From the NCBI RefSeq assembly GCF_027912675.1, contig NZ_CP115757.1, positions 2,357,501-2,421,500 on the forward strand: a stretch of 64,000 nt of DNA, read 5' to 3'. Below the pieces are notes generated by a model that did no database searches, was not told where the DNA came from, and was given only the letters and a program-made list of their open reading frames with translations. The DNA comes from Paracoccus sp. SCSIO 75233 (GTDB taxonomy: Bacteria; Pseudomonadota; Alphaproteobacteria; Rhodobacterales; Rhodobacteraceae). This document shows, one piece after another, positions 45,957-55,559 of this stretch; position 1 is the first letter of the stretch; every line of letters starts with the position of its first letter. The position numbers and the translations under genes were made by a program.

Positions 45957-46427
45957 TCAGCCCTCGCCCTTGTCGAAGGACAGCACGTCACCCGGCGCGG
46001 GCGCGACGTCTTCGGCGAAGGGAGCGTCGGATGCCCTCGGCGCGCGGGCGATAAGCGCCTCAAGTCCGGTCATGATTTCGTCGAGCGCAGCGACCTCGGA
46101 GTCGCGCGCGGCCTTGACCGCCTCAAGCTCCGCCCGAAGCGCTTCCTGCGCGTCGCCCTGCCCTTCGACCAGCCGCGCATTCTCCTCCGCCAGTTTTTCG
46201 GAGCTTCGCAACAGGTCCTGCTTTTCCTGATCCGCCTCGGCCAGACGCTGCTTCAGGGCGGTGTTTTCGAGACGCAACGCCTCAATTTCCGCCGATAGCT
46301 CCGCGATCTGGTCGCCCGCAGAATCATGGCTCAGACCAGCAAATTGCGCAGGTTGAACGCCAAGCGCCTTTTCAATGCGGTTAAGCGCTTCTCTCAGGCG
46401 CTTTTCGCTGTCAGCGAAGCTGGTCAT
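45957..46427 (-). CDS. Coiled-coil protein upstream of zapA
   Basis: A 156-residue protein dominated by a coiled coil (about 40-125, heptads such as IAELSAEIEALRLENTALKQRLAEA), with a short N-terminal helix (DSEKRLREALNRIEKAL) and an acidic tail. AGGA precedes ATG 46427. It is the first gene of the zapA operon. It resembles ZapB or other division-ring coiled coils only in form; homology is not shown. A division role is inferred from the operon. Confidence 0.7.
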   Translation of the reverse strand: MTSFADSEKRLREALNRIEKALGVQPAQFAGLSHDSAGDQIAELSAEIEALRLENTALKQRLAEADQEKQDLLRSSEKLAEENARLVEGQGDAQEALRAELEAVKAARDSEVAALDEIMTGLEALIARAPRASDAPFAEDVAPAPGDVLSFDKGEG

Positions 46428-46475
46428 GAGCAGTCCTGCCGTCAAAATACTGACAATCTTGTACAGAAATGACTA

Positions 46476-46513
46476 CAAAAAACAAGGACGGGCGAGCCTG
46501 TGCCCGCCCGTCC
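46476..46513 (-). terminator. Rho-independent terminator of the BCCT gene
   Basis: Minus-strand stem GGACGGGCG/CGCCCGTCC with a 10-base loop, followed by a T-rich run (TTGTTTTTT). It begins 14 bases after the BCCT stop. Confidence 0.88.
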
Positions 46514-46526
46514 GGCTATCTCCGGC

Positions 46527-48305
46527 CTATGCCGTGGCGTTATGACCCTGCTCGTCGGAGTCGCCGACCTCACGCCGCTCGCCCATCAGGCCCTTCACGA
46601 TGGCCCAACAGGCCCCGAGAAGCACGATGGTGAACGGAAATCCGGTCGAGACCGCCATCGCCTGAAGTGCGCCAAGCCCCCCGGCGAGCAGCAGGGCGAT
46701 GGCCACGAGGCCCTCGACCGTGCACCAGAAGACGCGCTGCGGCACTGGCGAGTTGACCTTGCCGCCTGCCGCGATGGTGTCGATCACCAGCGAGCCGGAA
46801 TCGGAGGAGGTGATGAAGAACACCACCACCAGCACGATCCCGATGAAGCTGGTGATCTGGGTCAGCGGAAGCTGAGACAGCATCTGGAACAGTTTCAGCT
46901 CAAGTGCCGCATCGGTGATGCCGGTGAAGCCGTTCAGCGTCATGGTGATCGCCGTGCCGCCGAAGGTGGTCATCCACAGCACGGAGATGATCGCGGGCAC
47001 CAGCAGCACCGCCGTCAGGAACTGCCGCACCGTCCGGCCGCGCGAGACGCGTGCGATGAACATGCCGACGAACGGTGACCAGCTGATCCACCACGCCCAG
47101 TAGAACGCCGTCCAGCCGTGGCGGAAATTATCGTCATCGCGCCCGAACGGGTTCGACAGCGGGATGATCTCCTGCGCGTAGGCTTTCAGATTGGCGAAGA
47201 AGCCGGTGACGATCGCCATTGTCGGCCCGACAAAGATCACGAACAGCAGCAGCAGGAAGGCCAGCACCATATTGATCTCCGACAGGCGTTTCACACCCTT
47301 GTCGACGCCCGCGATGACCGAGAAGGTCGCGACCGCAGAGATCGCCACGATCAGCAGCACCATGCTGGTATTGTTCGCCGGGATACCGAACAGGAAGTCG
47401 AGACCCGCCGTCGCCTGTTGCGCACCGAAGCCAAGCGACGTTGCCAGACCGAAGATGGTCGCAAAGACGGCGAGGATGTCGATGATATGGCCCGGCCAGC
47501 CCCAGATCCGTTCCCCCAAGATCGGGTAGAACACCGAACGCATGGTCAGCGGCAGCCCCTTGTTGAACGAGAACAGCGCCAGTGCCAGCGCGACAACCGC
47601 ATAGATCGCCCAGGGGTGCAGACCCCAGTGATAGATCGTCGCCGCCATGCCGAGCCTGCGCGCACCGATCTCATCCCCGGCGGCGCCTGCCAGCGGGGCC
47701 CAGTCGGTCCGCACGCCATTCTCGACCACCGGACCGGCGAGCGAGCTGTTGAAATGGCTCATCGGTTCGGAGACGCCGTAAAACATCAGCCCGATGCCCA
47801 TACCGGCGGCGAAAAGCATCGCGAACCAGCCGGTCAGGGTGAAATCCGGCGTCGCCTCCGGCCCGCCGAGGCGGACACTGCCGAGCGGAGAGATGATCAA
47901 CCCGATGCAGAGCAGCACGAAGATATTGCCCGAAAGGATGAAGAACCACGCCAGATTACTGGTCAGCCAGTCACGCATTCCCGCGAAAAACGGGTCGAGT
48001 TGCTGCTGGAAGATCAGCGAGGCGAAGGTGACAACCAGAATGGCCAGCGCGGAAATGGTGAAAACAGGCTTGTGAATATCGAATTCCAGCTTGAATTCGT
48101 GATTGAGGTTATCCTGGCCGATTTCGTAATCCGTCTCGATCACCTCGGTCGGGCCTTCGGGGGTCGGAATCGGCTCCTCCTCCACGGCATCGTCATAGCG
48201 ACCATCGAGGATCGGTTCTTCATAGGCGGGATCACCGGGATGGCCCGGCTGATTTTTATGGGGATCAACCGCCGTCCGCTGCTGCGGATCGTTGGGATCA
48301 GACAT
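46527..48305 (-). CDS. BCCT-family transporter (betaine/choline/carnitine)
   Basis: Secondary transporter of 592 residues with twelve predicted helices. The BCCT signature runs through WTAFYWAWWISWSPFVGMFIARVSRGR, with the Trp-rich substrate cage. An acidic N-terminal tail of about 80 residues precedes helix 1, and the C-terminal tail is short, unlike osmosensing BetP with its long basic tail. Substrates in the family are glycine betaine, choline, carnitine or DMSP; which one applies here is open. It stands alone. Confidence 0.93.
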   Translation of the reverse strand: MSDPNDPQQRTAVDPHKNQPGHPGDPAYEEPILDGRYDDAVEEEPIPTPEGPTEVIETDYEIGQDNLNHEFKLEFDIHKPVFTISALAILVVTFASLIFQQQLDPFFAGMRDWLTSNLAWFFILSGNIFVLLCIGLIISPLGSVRLGGPEATPDFTLTGWFAMLFAAGMGIGLMFYGVSEPMSHFNSSLAGPVVENGVRTDWAPLAGAAGDEIGARRLGMAATIYHWGLHPWAIYAVVALALALFSFNKGLPLTMRSVFYPILGERIWGWPGHIIDILAVFATIFGLATSLGFGAQQATAGLDFLFGIPANNTSMVLLIVAISAVATFSVIAGVDKGVKRLSEINMVLAFLLLLFVIFVGPTMAIVTGFFANLKAYAQEIIPLSNPFGRDDDNFRHGWTAFYWAWWISWSPFVGMFIARVSRGRTVRQFLTAVLLVPAIISVLWMTTFGGTAITMTLNGFTGITDAALELKLFQMLSQLPLTQITSFIGIVLVVVFFITSSDSGSLVIDTIAAGGKVNSPVPQRVFWCTVEGLVAIALLLAGGLGALQAMAVSTGFPFTIVLLGACWAIVKGLMGERREVGDSDEQGHNATA

Positions 48306-48419
48306 AAACTTCCTTTCAGCTCTGTTCCTGTTACTCTTTCGAGCGCGCGAAGGGTGGCGCTTATGTCACAAACGCGCGAGTTTGGCCACCCCGGGCCCCT
48401 CAAACGCATGGGCATGGGA

Positions 48420-48448
48420 TTGGGGTTCCATGCCACGCGACGTATAAG
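48420..48448 (+). promoter_or_regulatory. Sigma-70-type promoter of hisB
   Basis: TTGGGG (48420-48425), 17-bp spacer, TATAAG (48443-48448); start expected about 20 bases before hisB. Confidence 0.5.
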
Positions 48449-48476
48449 GCGGCGAATATTGTGAAAGGTCAGGCGC

Positions 48477-49064
48477 ATGCGGCAGGCGAAAATTATCCGC
48501 AACACGGCGGAAACGCAGATCGAGCTTGAGGTCAATCTGGACGGCACCGGGGTGTATCACAACCAGACCGGGGTCGGGTTCTTCGATCACATGCTGGACC
48601 AGCTTTCCCGCCATTCGCTGATCGATTTGCGCGTGACTGTGCAGGGCGATCTGCATGTCGACGATCACCACACGGTCGAGGATACCGGCATTGCGCTCGG
48701 GCAGGCCCTGGTGCAGGCGCTCGGCGACAAGAAGGGCATTCGCCGTTACGGGTCGTTCCTGCTGGCGATGGATGACGCGCTGGTGCGCGCGGCGCTCGAT
48801 CTGTCGGCGCGGCCTTATCTGGTGTGGAACGTGGATTTTCCGACCGCGAAGATCGGCAGTTTCGACACGGAGCTTGTGCGGGAGTTCTTTCAGGCGCTGT
48901 CGACCCACGGTGGCATCACCCTGCATGTCGACGCGCTGCACGGCATCAACAGCCACCATATTGCCGAGGCGAGCTTCAAGGCCGTCGCCCGCGCCTTGCG
49001 CGAAGCGGTCGAGCCCGATCCGCGGATGGGCGATGCGCTGCCATCCACCAAGGGCGCTTTGTGA
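48477..49064 (+). CDS. hisB: Imidazoleglycerol-phosphate dehydratase
   Basis: A monofunctional HisB of 195 residues, which dehydrates imidazoleglycerol phosphate to imidazole-acetol phosphate. The two manganese-binding His clusters are [11 protein letters not shown] and [23 protein letters not shown] is also present. It lacks the phosphatase domain found in enteric HisB. It heads hisB-hisH, and its stop overlaps the hisH start (TGATG). Confidence 0.96.
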   Translation: MRQAKIIRNTAETQIELEVNLDGTGVYHNQTGVGFFDHMLDQLSRHSLIDLRVTVQGDLHVDDHHTVEDTGIALGQALVQALGDKKGIRRYGSFLLAMDDALVRAALDLSARPYLVWNVDFPTAKIGSFDTELVREFFQALSTHGGITLHVDALHGINSHHIAEASFKAVARALREAVEPDPRMGDALPSTKGAL

Positions 49065-49699
49065 TGCAGGTCGCGCTTGTCGATTACGACAGCGGCAATC
49101 TGCATTCGGCGGAGAAGGCCTTCGCCCTGATGGGACGCGAGACGGGGGTGGAGGTCGTGGTGACCTCCGATCCCGACATCGTGGCCCGCGCCGACCGGAT
49201 CGTGCTGCCCGGGGACGGGGCGTTTCCGGCCTGCAAGGCGGCGCTCGATGCGGTGCCGGGGATGGTGGAGGCCTTGGAGGACGCCGTCATCCGGCGGGCG
49301 GTGCCGTTCATGGGGATCTGTGTCGGCATGCAGATGCTGGCCGATCTGGGGCATGAATATCGCGAAACCGCCGGGCTGGGCTGGATCGGGGGCGAGATCG
49401 AGGCGATCCGCCCCGCCGACGCCTCCCTGAAAGTCCCTCATATGGGCTGGAACGACCTGCAGCTGCGCGGCACGCATCCGGTTCTGGGCGGCGTACGCGA
49501 CGGCGATCACGCTTATTTCGTTCATGGCTGGCAATTCCACACAGCGGATCAGTCGCATCTGCTGGCCGATGTGGATTATGGCGGGCCGGTCACAGCCGTT
49601 GTCGGGCGCGACAATATCATCGGCACCCAGTTCCACCCGGAGAAATCTCAGGCGGTCGGGCTGCGCATCATCGCGAATTTCCTGAGCTGGCGGCCGTAA
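49064..49699 (+). CDS. hisH: Imidazole glycerol phosphate synthase, glutaminase subunit
   Basis: HisH, 211 residues, hydrolyses glutamine and channels ammonia to HisF. The class I amidotransferase triad is visible: Cys in MGICVGMQML, and His and Glu in GTQFHPEKSQ. The start is set by the overlap with hisB. Its partner hisF lies about 1.6 kb further on, after hisA. Confidence 0.95.
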   Translation: MQVALVDYDSGNLHSAEKAFALMGRETGVEVVVTSDPDIVARADRIVLPGDGAFPACKAALDAVPGMVEALEDAVIRRAVPFMGICVGMQMLADLGHEYRETAGLGWIGGEIEAIRPADASLKVPHMGWNDLQLRGTHPVLGGVRDGDHAYFVHGWQFHTADQSHLLADVDYGGPVTAVVGRDNIIGTQFHPEKSQAVGLRIIANFLSWRP

Positions 49700-49711
49700 A
49701 CGCCGCCGCCG

Positions 49712-50098
49712 TCAGTTCAGTTTTGCCCAGTTCTGGCTTTTGCAGATCAGCCCGCCTGCCACGCAGCCTGCGAGGCTCATGGAACTGCCGCTGACCGTCG
49801 CCTTGCCGTTATAGATCTTGCCATCTGCGGGGCGCAGCACCTTGCCGCGATAGTTACCGCCGCCCTGCGGGGCCATGTTCATCACGATCTGCTTGCCGAT
49901 ATTGGGCGACTGAAATTCCTCGCCGCCATTGCGGAAGGTCCGGGTGATGGTGCCGCAATAGGCCCCGCCACACGGGCCGATCTGGACATAGGCGAAAGCT
50001 CCCTCATCCGGCTGGGTCTGCCACAGCCCTTCAATCGGATCGGCAGCAGCGGCGGTTGCGAAAAGGCCGAATGCGGCGGCGATGGCGAGTGTCTTCAT
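49712..50098 (-). CDS. DUF2147 exported protein
   Basis: A 128-residue secreted protein with a signal peptide (about 1-19, ending AAA-DPI). The DUF2147 fold is marked by GLWQTQPDEGAFAYVQI, YCGTITRTF and RGKVLRPADGKIYNGKA. Four Cys may form disulphides. It interrupts the his genes on the opposite strand; the family's function is unknown. Confidence 0.88.
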   Translation of the reverse strand: MKTLAIAAAFGLFATAAAADPIEGLWQTQPDEGAFAYVQIGPCGGAYCGTITRTFRNGGEEFQSPNIGKQIVMNMAPQGGGNYRGKVLRPADGKIYNGKATVSGSSMSLAGCVAGGLICKSQNWAKLN

Positions 50099-50259
50099 GG
50101 TCTCCTCCCTGAGATCATCCTGACAGAGATCAGAAAACAGAACGCCGCGTCAGGCAAGGCTGACGTCGGGTCCGCCATCTGGCTGACGCAGCATCCCCCG
50201 GCGCTTGTGAACGCCGTATGACTGTGGCAAAGCCCGCCCGGACAATACCGGAGCGCGCT

Positions 50260-50979
50260 ATGATCCTTTATCCCGCAATCGATCTGAAAGACGGTAACTG
50301 CGTCCGGCTGCTGCGCGGCGATATGGAAGCCGCGACCGTGTTCGGCACCGATCCGGCGGCGCAGGCGAAGGCATTTCAGGATGCCGGGGCGGAGTGGCTG
50401 CATCTGGTCGATCTGAACGGTGCTTTCGCAGGGCAGCCGGTGAATGCCGCAGCGGTCGAGGCAATTCTGGCTGCCACCGACATACCTGCCCAGCTTGGCG
50501 GCGGCATTCGCGATATGGCCACCATCGAGATGTGGCTGTCGAAAGGGCTGAAACGCGTCATCCTCGGCACGGTCGCGGTCGAGAACCCCGATCTGGTGCG
50601 GCAGGCTGGTACAGCCTTTCCGGGTCAGGTCGCGGTCGGCATAGACGCCCGCAAGGGCCTCGTCGCCACAAAGGGCTGGGCCGAGGAAACCGGGGTTGAG
50701 GCCACCGACCTCGCCCGCAGCTTCGAAGATGCCGGGGTCGCCGCGATCATCTACACCGACATCGACCGTGACGGCGCAATGGGCGGCCCGAATACCGAGG
50801 CGACGGAGGCACTGGCCCGTGCCGTCTCGATCCCGGTCATCGCTTCGGGCGGGGTCTCGTCGATGGACGACCTGATCCGGCTGCGCGACACCGGCGTCAT
50901 TGCCGGAGCCATCTCGGGCCGCGCCCTTTATGACGGCGCGCTCGACCTCACAACCGCACTTGCGGCGCTCAGACAATAG
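50260..50979 (+). CDS. hisA: Phosphoribosylformimino-AICAR phosphate isomerase
   Basis: HisA, a (beta/alpha)8 isomerase of 239 residues in histidine synthesis, acting just before HisH-HisF. The half-barrel phosphate sites are [16 protein letters not shown] and [11 protein letters not shown]; the catalytic Asp residues are in [13 protein letters not shown] and [16 protein letters not shown] lies 7 bases before ATG 50260. Confidence 0.95.
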   Translation: MILYPAIDLKDGNCVRLLRGDMEAATVFGTDPAAQAKAFQDAGAEWLHLVDLNGAFAGQPVNAAAVEAILAATDIPAQLGGGIRDMATIEMWLSKGLKRVILGTVAVENPDLVRQAGTAFPGQVAVGIDARKGLVATKGWAEETGVEATDLARSFEDAGVAAIIYTDIDRDGAMGGPNTEATEALARAVSIPVIASGGVSSMDDLIRLRDTGVIAGAISGRALYDGALDLTTALAALRQ

Positions 50980-50994
50980 CCCTTCACCCGGCTC

Positions 50995-51048
50995 AAGTAT
51001 CCCGGGGGTGAGCCAGCCCGACAGGGTGGCGAGGGGGCAGCGCCCCCT
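50995..51048. repeat. Intergenic repeat with GGGGGC stem after hisA
   Basis: CAAGTATCCCGGGGGTGAG resembles the inverted form of the element at 45509, and is followed by AGGGGGC-AGC-GCCCCCT (51032-51048), a tight stem. This second part can end the hisA transcript, although only two T follow it. Confidence 0.5.
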
Positions 51049-51082
51049 TCCCTGCACAACTCAGGACAGCTATCACGGCACC

Positions 51083-51265
51083 ATGCTCGTCGATCCGAAT
51101 CATCCCTTCTTCCGCAGGAAATGGGTCCGCATCGCCTGTGTCGTGGCACCGGCTGGCTGGGCCGTGCTGGAGCTTGCCACCGGTAACCCGTTCTGGGCAA
51201 TCGTGTTCGGCGCGGCGGCAGCGGCCTTGTTTCACGCGCTGATCCTGAACGGGCCCGACCGATAG
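51083..51265 (+). CDS. Small membrane protein inside the his cluster
   Basis: A 60-residue protein (MLVDPNHPFFRRKWVRIA) with one or two short membrane helices (about 16-34 and 36-54). No strong ribosome-binding site precedes the ATG. It lies between hisA and hisF, a position I believe is kept in related bacteria. No function is known. Confidence 0.65.
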   Translation: MLVDPNHPFFRRKWVRIACVVAPAGWAVLELATGNPFWAIVFGAAAAALFHALILNGPDR

Positions 51266-51337
51266 GGGCTGCCGCGTCCTCTGGCGCTTTCCGGCGTTTC
51301 GGAATATGTATCCCGCGCTTTCAGGAGAAATCCGACA

Positions 51338-52099
51338 TTGCTCAAGACGCGTATCATACCCTGTCTGGACGTGGCCGATGGTCGCGTGGTGAAGGGTGTC
51401 AATTTCGTCGATCTCATCGACGCGGGCGACCCGGTCGAAGCCGCGAAAGCCTATGACGCCGCGGGCGCGGATGAGATCACATTCCTCGACATCCATGCCA
51501 CCCATGAAAATCGCGGAACGATGTTTGACGTCGTGACGCGCACGGCGGAGCAATGTTTCGTGCCGCTGACCGTCGGTGGCGGGGTGCGGACGCATGAGGA
51601 TGTGCGCGCGCTGCTGTTGGCCGGGGCGGACAAGGTGTCGTTCAACTCCGCCGCCGTGGCGAACCCGGATGTGATTGCGGAGGCGGCGGATCGGTTCGGC
51701 AGCCAATGCATCGTTTGCGCCATCGATGCCAAGACGGTCGCAGATGGAAGCTGGCAGATATTCACGCATGGCGGGCGCAGGCCAACCGGCATCGACGCTG
51801 TCGAGTTTGCGCGGCTGATCGCCGCCAAGGGTGCGGGGGAAATCCTGCTGACCTCAATGGACCGGGACGGAACGAAATCGGGTTTCAATCTGTCCCTGAC
51901 ACGCGCGATCTCGGATGCCGTGGATATTCCGGTGATCGCATCGGGCGGGGTCGGCACGCTGGATCATTTGGTGGAAGGCGTGACCAAGGGCGGGGCAAGC
52001 GCCGTGCTGGCCGCATCGATCTTCCATTTCGGCACCTACACCATTGGCGAGGCAAAGGCGCATATGGCCGCCGCCGGTATCCCTGTGAGGCTGACATGA
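51338..52099 (+). CDS. hisF: Imidazole glycerol phosphate synthase, cyclase subunit
   Basis: HisF, 253 residues, closes the imidazole ring with ammonia from HisH and releases AICAR to purine synthesis. Catalytic Asp residues lie in [17 protein letters not shown] and [14 protein letters not shown]; phosphate sites are [11 protein letters not shown] and [11 protein letters not shown]. The start codon is TTG 51338, supported by AGGAG 11 bases upstream and by the exact family N-terminus. It overlaps hisE by 4 bp. Confidence 0.96.
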   Translation: MLKTRIIPCLDVADGRVVKGVNFVDLIDAGDPVEAAKAYDAAGADEITFLDIHATHENRGTMFDVVTRTAEQCFVPLTVGGGVRTHEDVRALLLAGADKVSFNSAAVANPDVIAEAADRFGSQCIVCAIDAKTVADGSWQIFTHGGRRPTGIDAVEFARLIAAKGAGEILLTSMDRDGTKSGFNLSLTRAISDAVDIPVIASGGVGTLDHLVEGVTKGGASAVLAASIFHFGTYTIGEAKAHMAAAGIPVRLT

Positions 52100-52416
52100 G
52101 CGATTACGACGCATTCGCGCGGCTGGACGCCACCATTGCAGCCCGCAAGGGCGGTGACGCGGAGGCAAGCTGGACCGCAAAACTGCTGGCTCGCGGCCCG
52201 GAAAAATGTGCCGAAAAATTTGGCGAGGAAGCCGTCGAGGCGATTATCGAGGCCGTGAAAGGCGACCGCGAGAAGCTGCGGGCGGAGGCTGCGGATGCAG
52301 TCTACCATCTGGCCGTGATGCTCGCCGCGCGCGGGCTTTCACTGGCCGATATCGCGACGGAGCTGTCCCGGCGGGAGGGGCGTTCCGGCGTTGAGGAAAA
52401 GGCTAGCCGCGGTTGA
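52096..52416 (+). CDS. hisE: Phosphoribosyl-ATP pyrophosphatase
   Basis: HisE, 106 residues, performs the second step of histidine synthesis. It has the MazG-like motif [17 protein letters not shown] with EEAVE, and the second acidic motif [16 protein letters not shown]. It is a separate protein from HisI, which is not in this window. The ATGA overlap with hisF shows coupling. Confidence 0.94.
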   Translation: MSDYDAFARLDATIAARKGGDAEASWTAKLLARGPEKCAEKFGEEAVEAIIEAVKGDREKLRAEAADAVYHLAVMLAARGLSLADIATELSRREGRSGVEEKASRG

Positions 52417-52518
52417 AAACACTTGCGGAAAACGGCCTGTGACATCCCGCCTCCTGCGGCGAAATCGCCAAAATCACCCGATTGCGTAGCGCTTTCCCTT
52501 GATTTGTGGCCAAATTGC

Positions 52519-52547
52519 TTTCACTTGGTGATTGTTAAAACTATATA
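52519..52547 (+). promoter_or_regulatory. Possible promoter of accB-accC
   Basis: TATATA (52542-52547) lies 17 bp after TTTCAC (52519-52524) in an A/T-rich patch. The -10 is good; the -35 is weak. Confidence 0.4.
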
Positions 52548-52604
52548 AGCCGCCAGACTAAAGACCGCGCGTCAGACGCGGATTTCACAAGGCAGAGGAT
52601 CCTC

Positions 52605-53126
52605 ATGACCGCAGACGCCAAATCCGGCAAGCAGCACGAAGGCGACGTTGCTTTCATTCAATCGCTGGCCGAGCTGCTCAACAGCAACGACCTTTCCGAG
52701 CTTTCGGTGAAGCGCGAATATGGCGAGAATGACCGCCTGACCGTCAGCCTGTCGAAATATGCAAAACAGGTGATGGCCCCGCAGGCCGTGGCGGCCCCCG
52801 CTGCGCCTGTCGCAGCCGCCCCGCAGGGCCCTGCCGCCCCGGCCACGCCAACCGCAACGCCGGGTGCCACGAGCGACGATCCGGCGGATCTGCCGGGTGC
52901 CGTGACCTCGCCTATGGTGGGGACGGCTTACCTTGCGGCTGAGCCGGGCGCGACGCCGTTCGTCTCCATCGGGCAGAAGGTCAGCGAGGGCGAAACACTG
53001 CTGATCGTCGAGGCGATGAAGACGATGAACCATATTCCGTCGCCCAAATCCGGCACGGTGAAGCGTATCCTTGTCGATGACGGCAGCCCGGTCGAATACG
53101 GCGCGCCCCTGATGGTCGTGGAATGA
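52605..53126 (+). CDS. accB: Acetyl-CoA carboxylase biotin carboxyl carrier protein
   Basis: AccB, 173 residues. The N-terminal part (about 1-60) is helical, an Ala/Pro-rich hinge follows (about 62-95), and the biotinyl domain is C-terminal with the biotinylated Lys139 in VEAMKTMNHI. The protein carries carboxybiotin between AccC and the AccA-AccD transferase in fatty-acid synthesis. accC starts 7 bp later. Confidence 0.96.
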   Translation: MTADAKSGKQHEGDVAFIQSLAELLNSNDLSELSVKREYGENDRLTVSLSKYAKQVMAPQAVAAPAAPVAAAPQGPAAPATPTATPGATSDDPADLPGAVTSPMVGTAYLAAEPGATPFVSIGQKVSEGETLLIVEAMKTMNHIPSPKSGTVKRILVDDGSPVEYGAPLMVVE

Positions 53127-53133
53127 GGCCGGG

Positions 53134-54483
53134 ATGTTTGACAAGATCCTGATTGCCAATCGCGGCGAAATCGCGCTGCGGGTGATCCGCGCCTGCCGCG
53201 AGATGGGTATCCCCTCGGTCGCGGTGCATTCGACGGCGGACACCAATGCCATGCATGTCCGCATGGCCGACGAATCGGTCTGCATCGGGCCGAATTCCTC
53301 CGCGCAGTCCTATCTGAACCCGGCGGCGGTCATCGCGGCATGCGAGATCAGCGGCGCGCAGGCGGTCCATCCCGGCTATGGTTTCCTGTCGGAAAACGCC
53401 GGTTTCGCGCAGATGCTGGAAGATCATGGCATCACCTTCATCGGCCCCAAGGCGGAGCATATCCGCATCATGGGCGACAAGATCACCGCCAAGGACACGG
53501 CTAAGGAGCTTGGCATCCCGGTCGTTCCCGGCTCTGACGGCGGGGTGAACGAGGTGGAGGACGCCAAGCGCGTCGCCGCCGAGATCGGCTATCCGGTCAT
53601 CATCAAGGCAACCGCAGGCGGCGGCGGTCGCGGCATGAAGGTCGCGGAGGACGAAAGCGGGCTTGAGGTCGCCTTCCGCACCGCCCGGTCAGAGGCGAAG
53701 GCGGCATTCGGCAACCCGGATGTCTATATCGAGAAATATCTTCAGAAGCCGCGCCATATCGAAATTCAGGTCTTCGGCGACGGCAAGGGCAATGCCGTTC
53801 ATCTGGGCGAGCGGGATTGTTCCCTGCAACGTCGGCATCAGAAGGTGCTGGAGGAGGCCCCCGGCCCCTCGATCACGCCAGAGGAACGCCAGCGAATCGG
53901 GACGATCTGCGCCGATGCGATGAAGAAGCTCGGCTATATCGGCGCGGGCACCATCGAGTTCCTTTATGAGGACGGCGAGTTCTATTTCATCGAGATGAAC
54001 ACCCGCTTGCAGGTCGAGCATCCCGTGACCGAGGCGATATTCGGCGTCGACCTGGTCCGCGAACAGATCCGCGTCGCCGCGGGCGAGGAAATGGAGCTGG
54101 CGCAGGACGATCTGACCATCAACGGCCATGCCATTGAGGTCAGGATCAATGCCGAGAAACTGCCGAATTTCAGCCCCAGCCCCGGAAGGATTACCCAGTT
54201 TCACGCCCCCGGCGGGCTTGGGGTGCGTATCGACAGCGCGATTTTCGACGGCTATGTCATCCCGCCCTATTACGACAGCCTTATCGGCAAGCTGATCGTT
54301 CACGGGCGCGACCGGCCCGAGGCGCTGGCGCGGCTGAGCCGTGCCTTGTCAGAACTGATCGTGGACGGTGTCGACACGACCATGCCGCTGTTTGACGCGC
54401 TTCTGCAGGAGCCCGACATCCTGACGGGCAATTACTCGATCCATTGGCTGGAACGGTGGCTGGCGGCGAATACCCCGGCCTGA
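53134..54483 (+). CDS. accC: Acetyl-CoA carboxylase, biotin carboxylase subunit
   Basis: AccC, 449 residues, carboxylates biotin on AccB with ATP and bicarbonate. The order is pre-ATP-grasp (MFDKILIANRGEIALRVIRA), ATP-grasp with glycine loop TAGGGGRGMK, metal site FIEMNTRLQVEHPVTE, and C-terminal domain with RINAE. The length is standard. The next gene, aat, begins inside its last codons. Confidence 0.97.
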   Translation: MFDKILIANRGEIALRVIRACREMGIPSVAVHSTADTNAMHVRMADESVCIGPNSSAQSYLNPAAVIAACEISGAQAVHPGYGFLSENAGFAQMLEDHGITFIGPKAEHIRIMGDKITAKDTAKELGIPVVPGSDGGVNEVEDAKRVAAEIGYPVIIKATAGGGGRGMKVAEDESGLEVAFRTARSEAKAAFGNPDVYIEKYLQKPRHIEIQVFGDGKGNAVHLGERDCSLQRRHQKVLEEAPGPSITPEERQRIGTICADAMKKLGYIGAGTIEFLYEDGEFYFIEMNTRLQVEHPVTEAIFGVDLVREQIRVAAGEEMELAQDDLTINGHAIEVRINAEKLPNFSPSPGRITQFHAPGGLGVRIDSAIFDGYVIPPYYDSLIGKLIVHGRDRPEALARLSRALSELIVDGVDTTMPLFDALLQEPDILTGNYSIHWLERWLAANTPA

Positions 54484-55109
54484 TAAGCGCCGGGCAAATG
54501 CTGTGGGGTTATGCAAACGGCATTTTCCCCATGGCGGTGTCCGCAAGCGATCCGGTTTTGCACTGGTTCGATCCGCAGCAGCGTGGAATTTTGCCCGTCG
54601 GCGGCGTGCATGTCTCGCGGTCGATGCGCCGCCATTTGCGCCGCTGTACATGGCATTTCACTCTGAACCATGACTTCGTCTCGGTTGTCGAATACTGCGC
54701 CGAACGGGAAGAAACATGGATCAATGCCACCCTGTTTTCACTCTACGAAGAGCTTTTCGAGCTCGGTCACGCCCATTCTCTGGAAATATGGGAGGGTGAC
54801 GAGTTGATCGGTGGCATCTTCGGCCTCACGATCGGCGGTGCATTTTTCGGGGAAAGCATGTTTTCGCGGCGGACCAATGCCTCAAAAACCGCACTCATCA
54901 TCATATCGGAGCATCTGAGTGCCTGCGGTTTTACGCTGTTCGATACGCAATACCCGACCGAACATCTGCAATCCCTGGGTGGCAAGGCCATCTCACGGGC
55001 GGCTTACCGGCGCCGCCTCTCACGGGCCATTCGCATCAGCGCGGATATCGAGGCTCGTCCGCTGCCCGATCTTCAGGCCGTTCTGCAGGCCAGCACCCAG
55101 ACGTCGTAG
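54444..55109 (+). CDS. aat: Leucyl/phenylalanyl-tRNA-protein transferase
   Basis: Aat, about 220 residues, attaches Leu or Phe to proteins with N-terminal Arg or Lys, marking them for ClpAPS. Signatures are YANGIFPMA, LHWFDPQQRGILP, GGIFGLTIGGAFFGESMFS and FDTQYPTEHLQSLGG. The start is unsure: TTG 54444, GTG 54456 (both inside accC) and ATG 54498 are all possible. The 3' end overlaps the convergent DUF2155 gene by 37 bp. Confidence 0.93.
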   Translation: MAGTVAGGEYPGLISAGQMLWGYANGIFPMAVSASDPVLHWFDPQQRGILPVGGVHVSRSMRRHLRRCTWHFTLNHDFVSVVEYCAEREETWINATLFSLYEELFELGHAHSLEIWEGDELIGGIFGLTIGGAFFGESMFSRRTNASKTALIIISEHLSACGFTLFDTQYPTEHLQSLGGKAISRAAYRRRLSRAIRISADIEARPLPDLQAVLQASTQTS

Positions 55110-55450
55110 CGCGCATCGTCCAGTGCGGAAAGCGCCGGCGACGACGCGATCATCCAACCATCGAACAGGGTGGCGCGCGTATTGCGGTCTGTGATCACAA
55201 GCTGCGCGAACGCGTCGGAGTTCGGATCGCCGGAGGGATAGCGGCACTCCCCCAGTCGTACCGTCAGCCTGCCGATATCAGCGGATTCGCCCGGCGCAAG
55301 GTCCAGATCGGTCAGCGCGCTTGACACCTTGTCCAGCGAACGCAGGATCGCGCCGGTTCCGCGCGATGTCTGCACCCCGTCCTGCGCTTGCGCTGTCTGC
55401 ACAGCAAGCGGCGACATCAGGGCAAAAGCGACAAGGAGCGTTCTGATCAT
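55073..55450 (-). CDS. DUF2155 exported protein
   Basis: A 125-residue protein with a signal peptide (about 1-22, ending AQA-QDG). The domain has DLAPGESADIGRLTVRLGECRY and LFDGWMIASSPALSALDDARYDVWVLAC, typical of DUF2155, a periplasmic family found in alphaproteobacteria. Its two Cys probably form a disulphide. It lies downstream of the NDUFA12 gene on the same strand. Function unknown. Confidence 0.88.
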   Translation of the reverse strand: MIRTLLVAFALMSPLAVQTAQAQDGVQTSRGTGAILRSLDKVSSALTDLDLAPGESADIGRLTVRLGECRYPSGDPNSDAFAQLVITDRNTRATLFDGWMIASSPALSALDDARYDVWVLACRTA

Positions 55451-55559
55451 TTGGCTTAACTCGGGTCTTTGGCTTGGCCGGTACCGGATTCTTCGCAGAC
55501 CGGGCAGGGTCGGGCAAAACACGTTCCCGTCACCGTGCCCCCGTCACCGGGCGCTGAGT

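Noticed and set aside
46500..48464. Open frames antisense to the BCCT gene
   Set aside because: They shadow a well-supported transporter; composition is Arg/Gln/His-rich with no motif.
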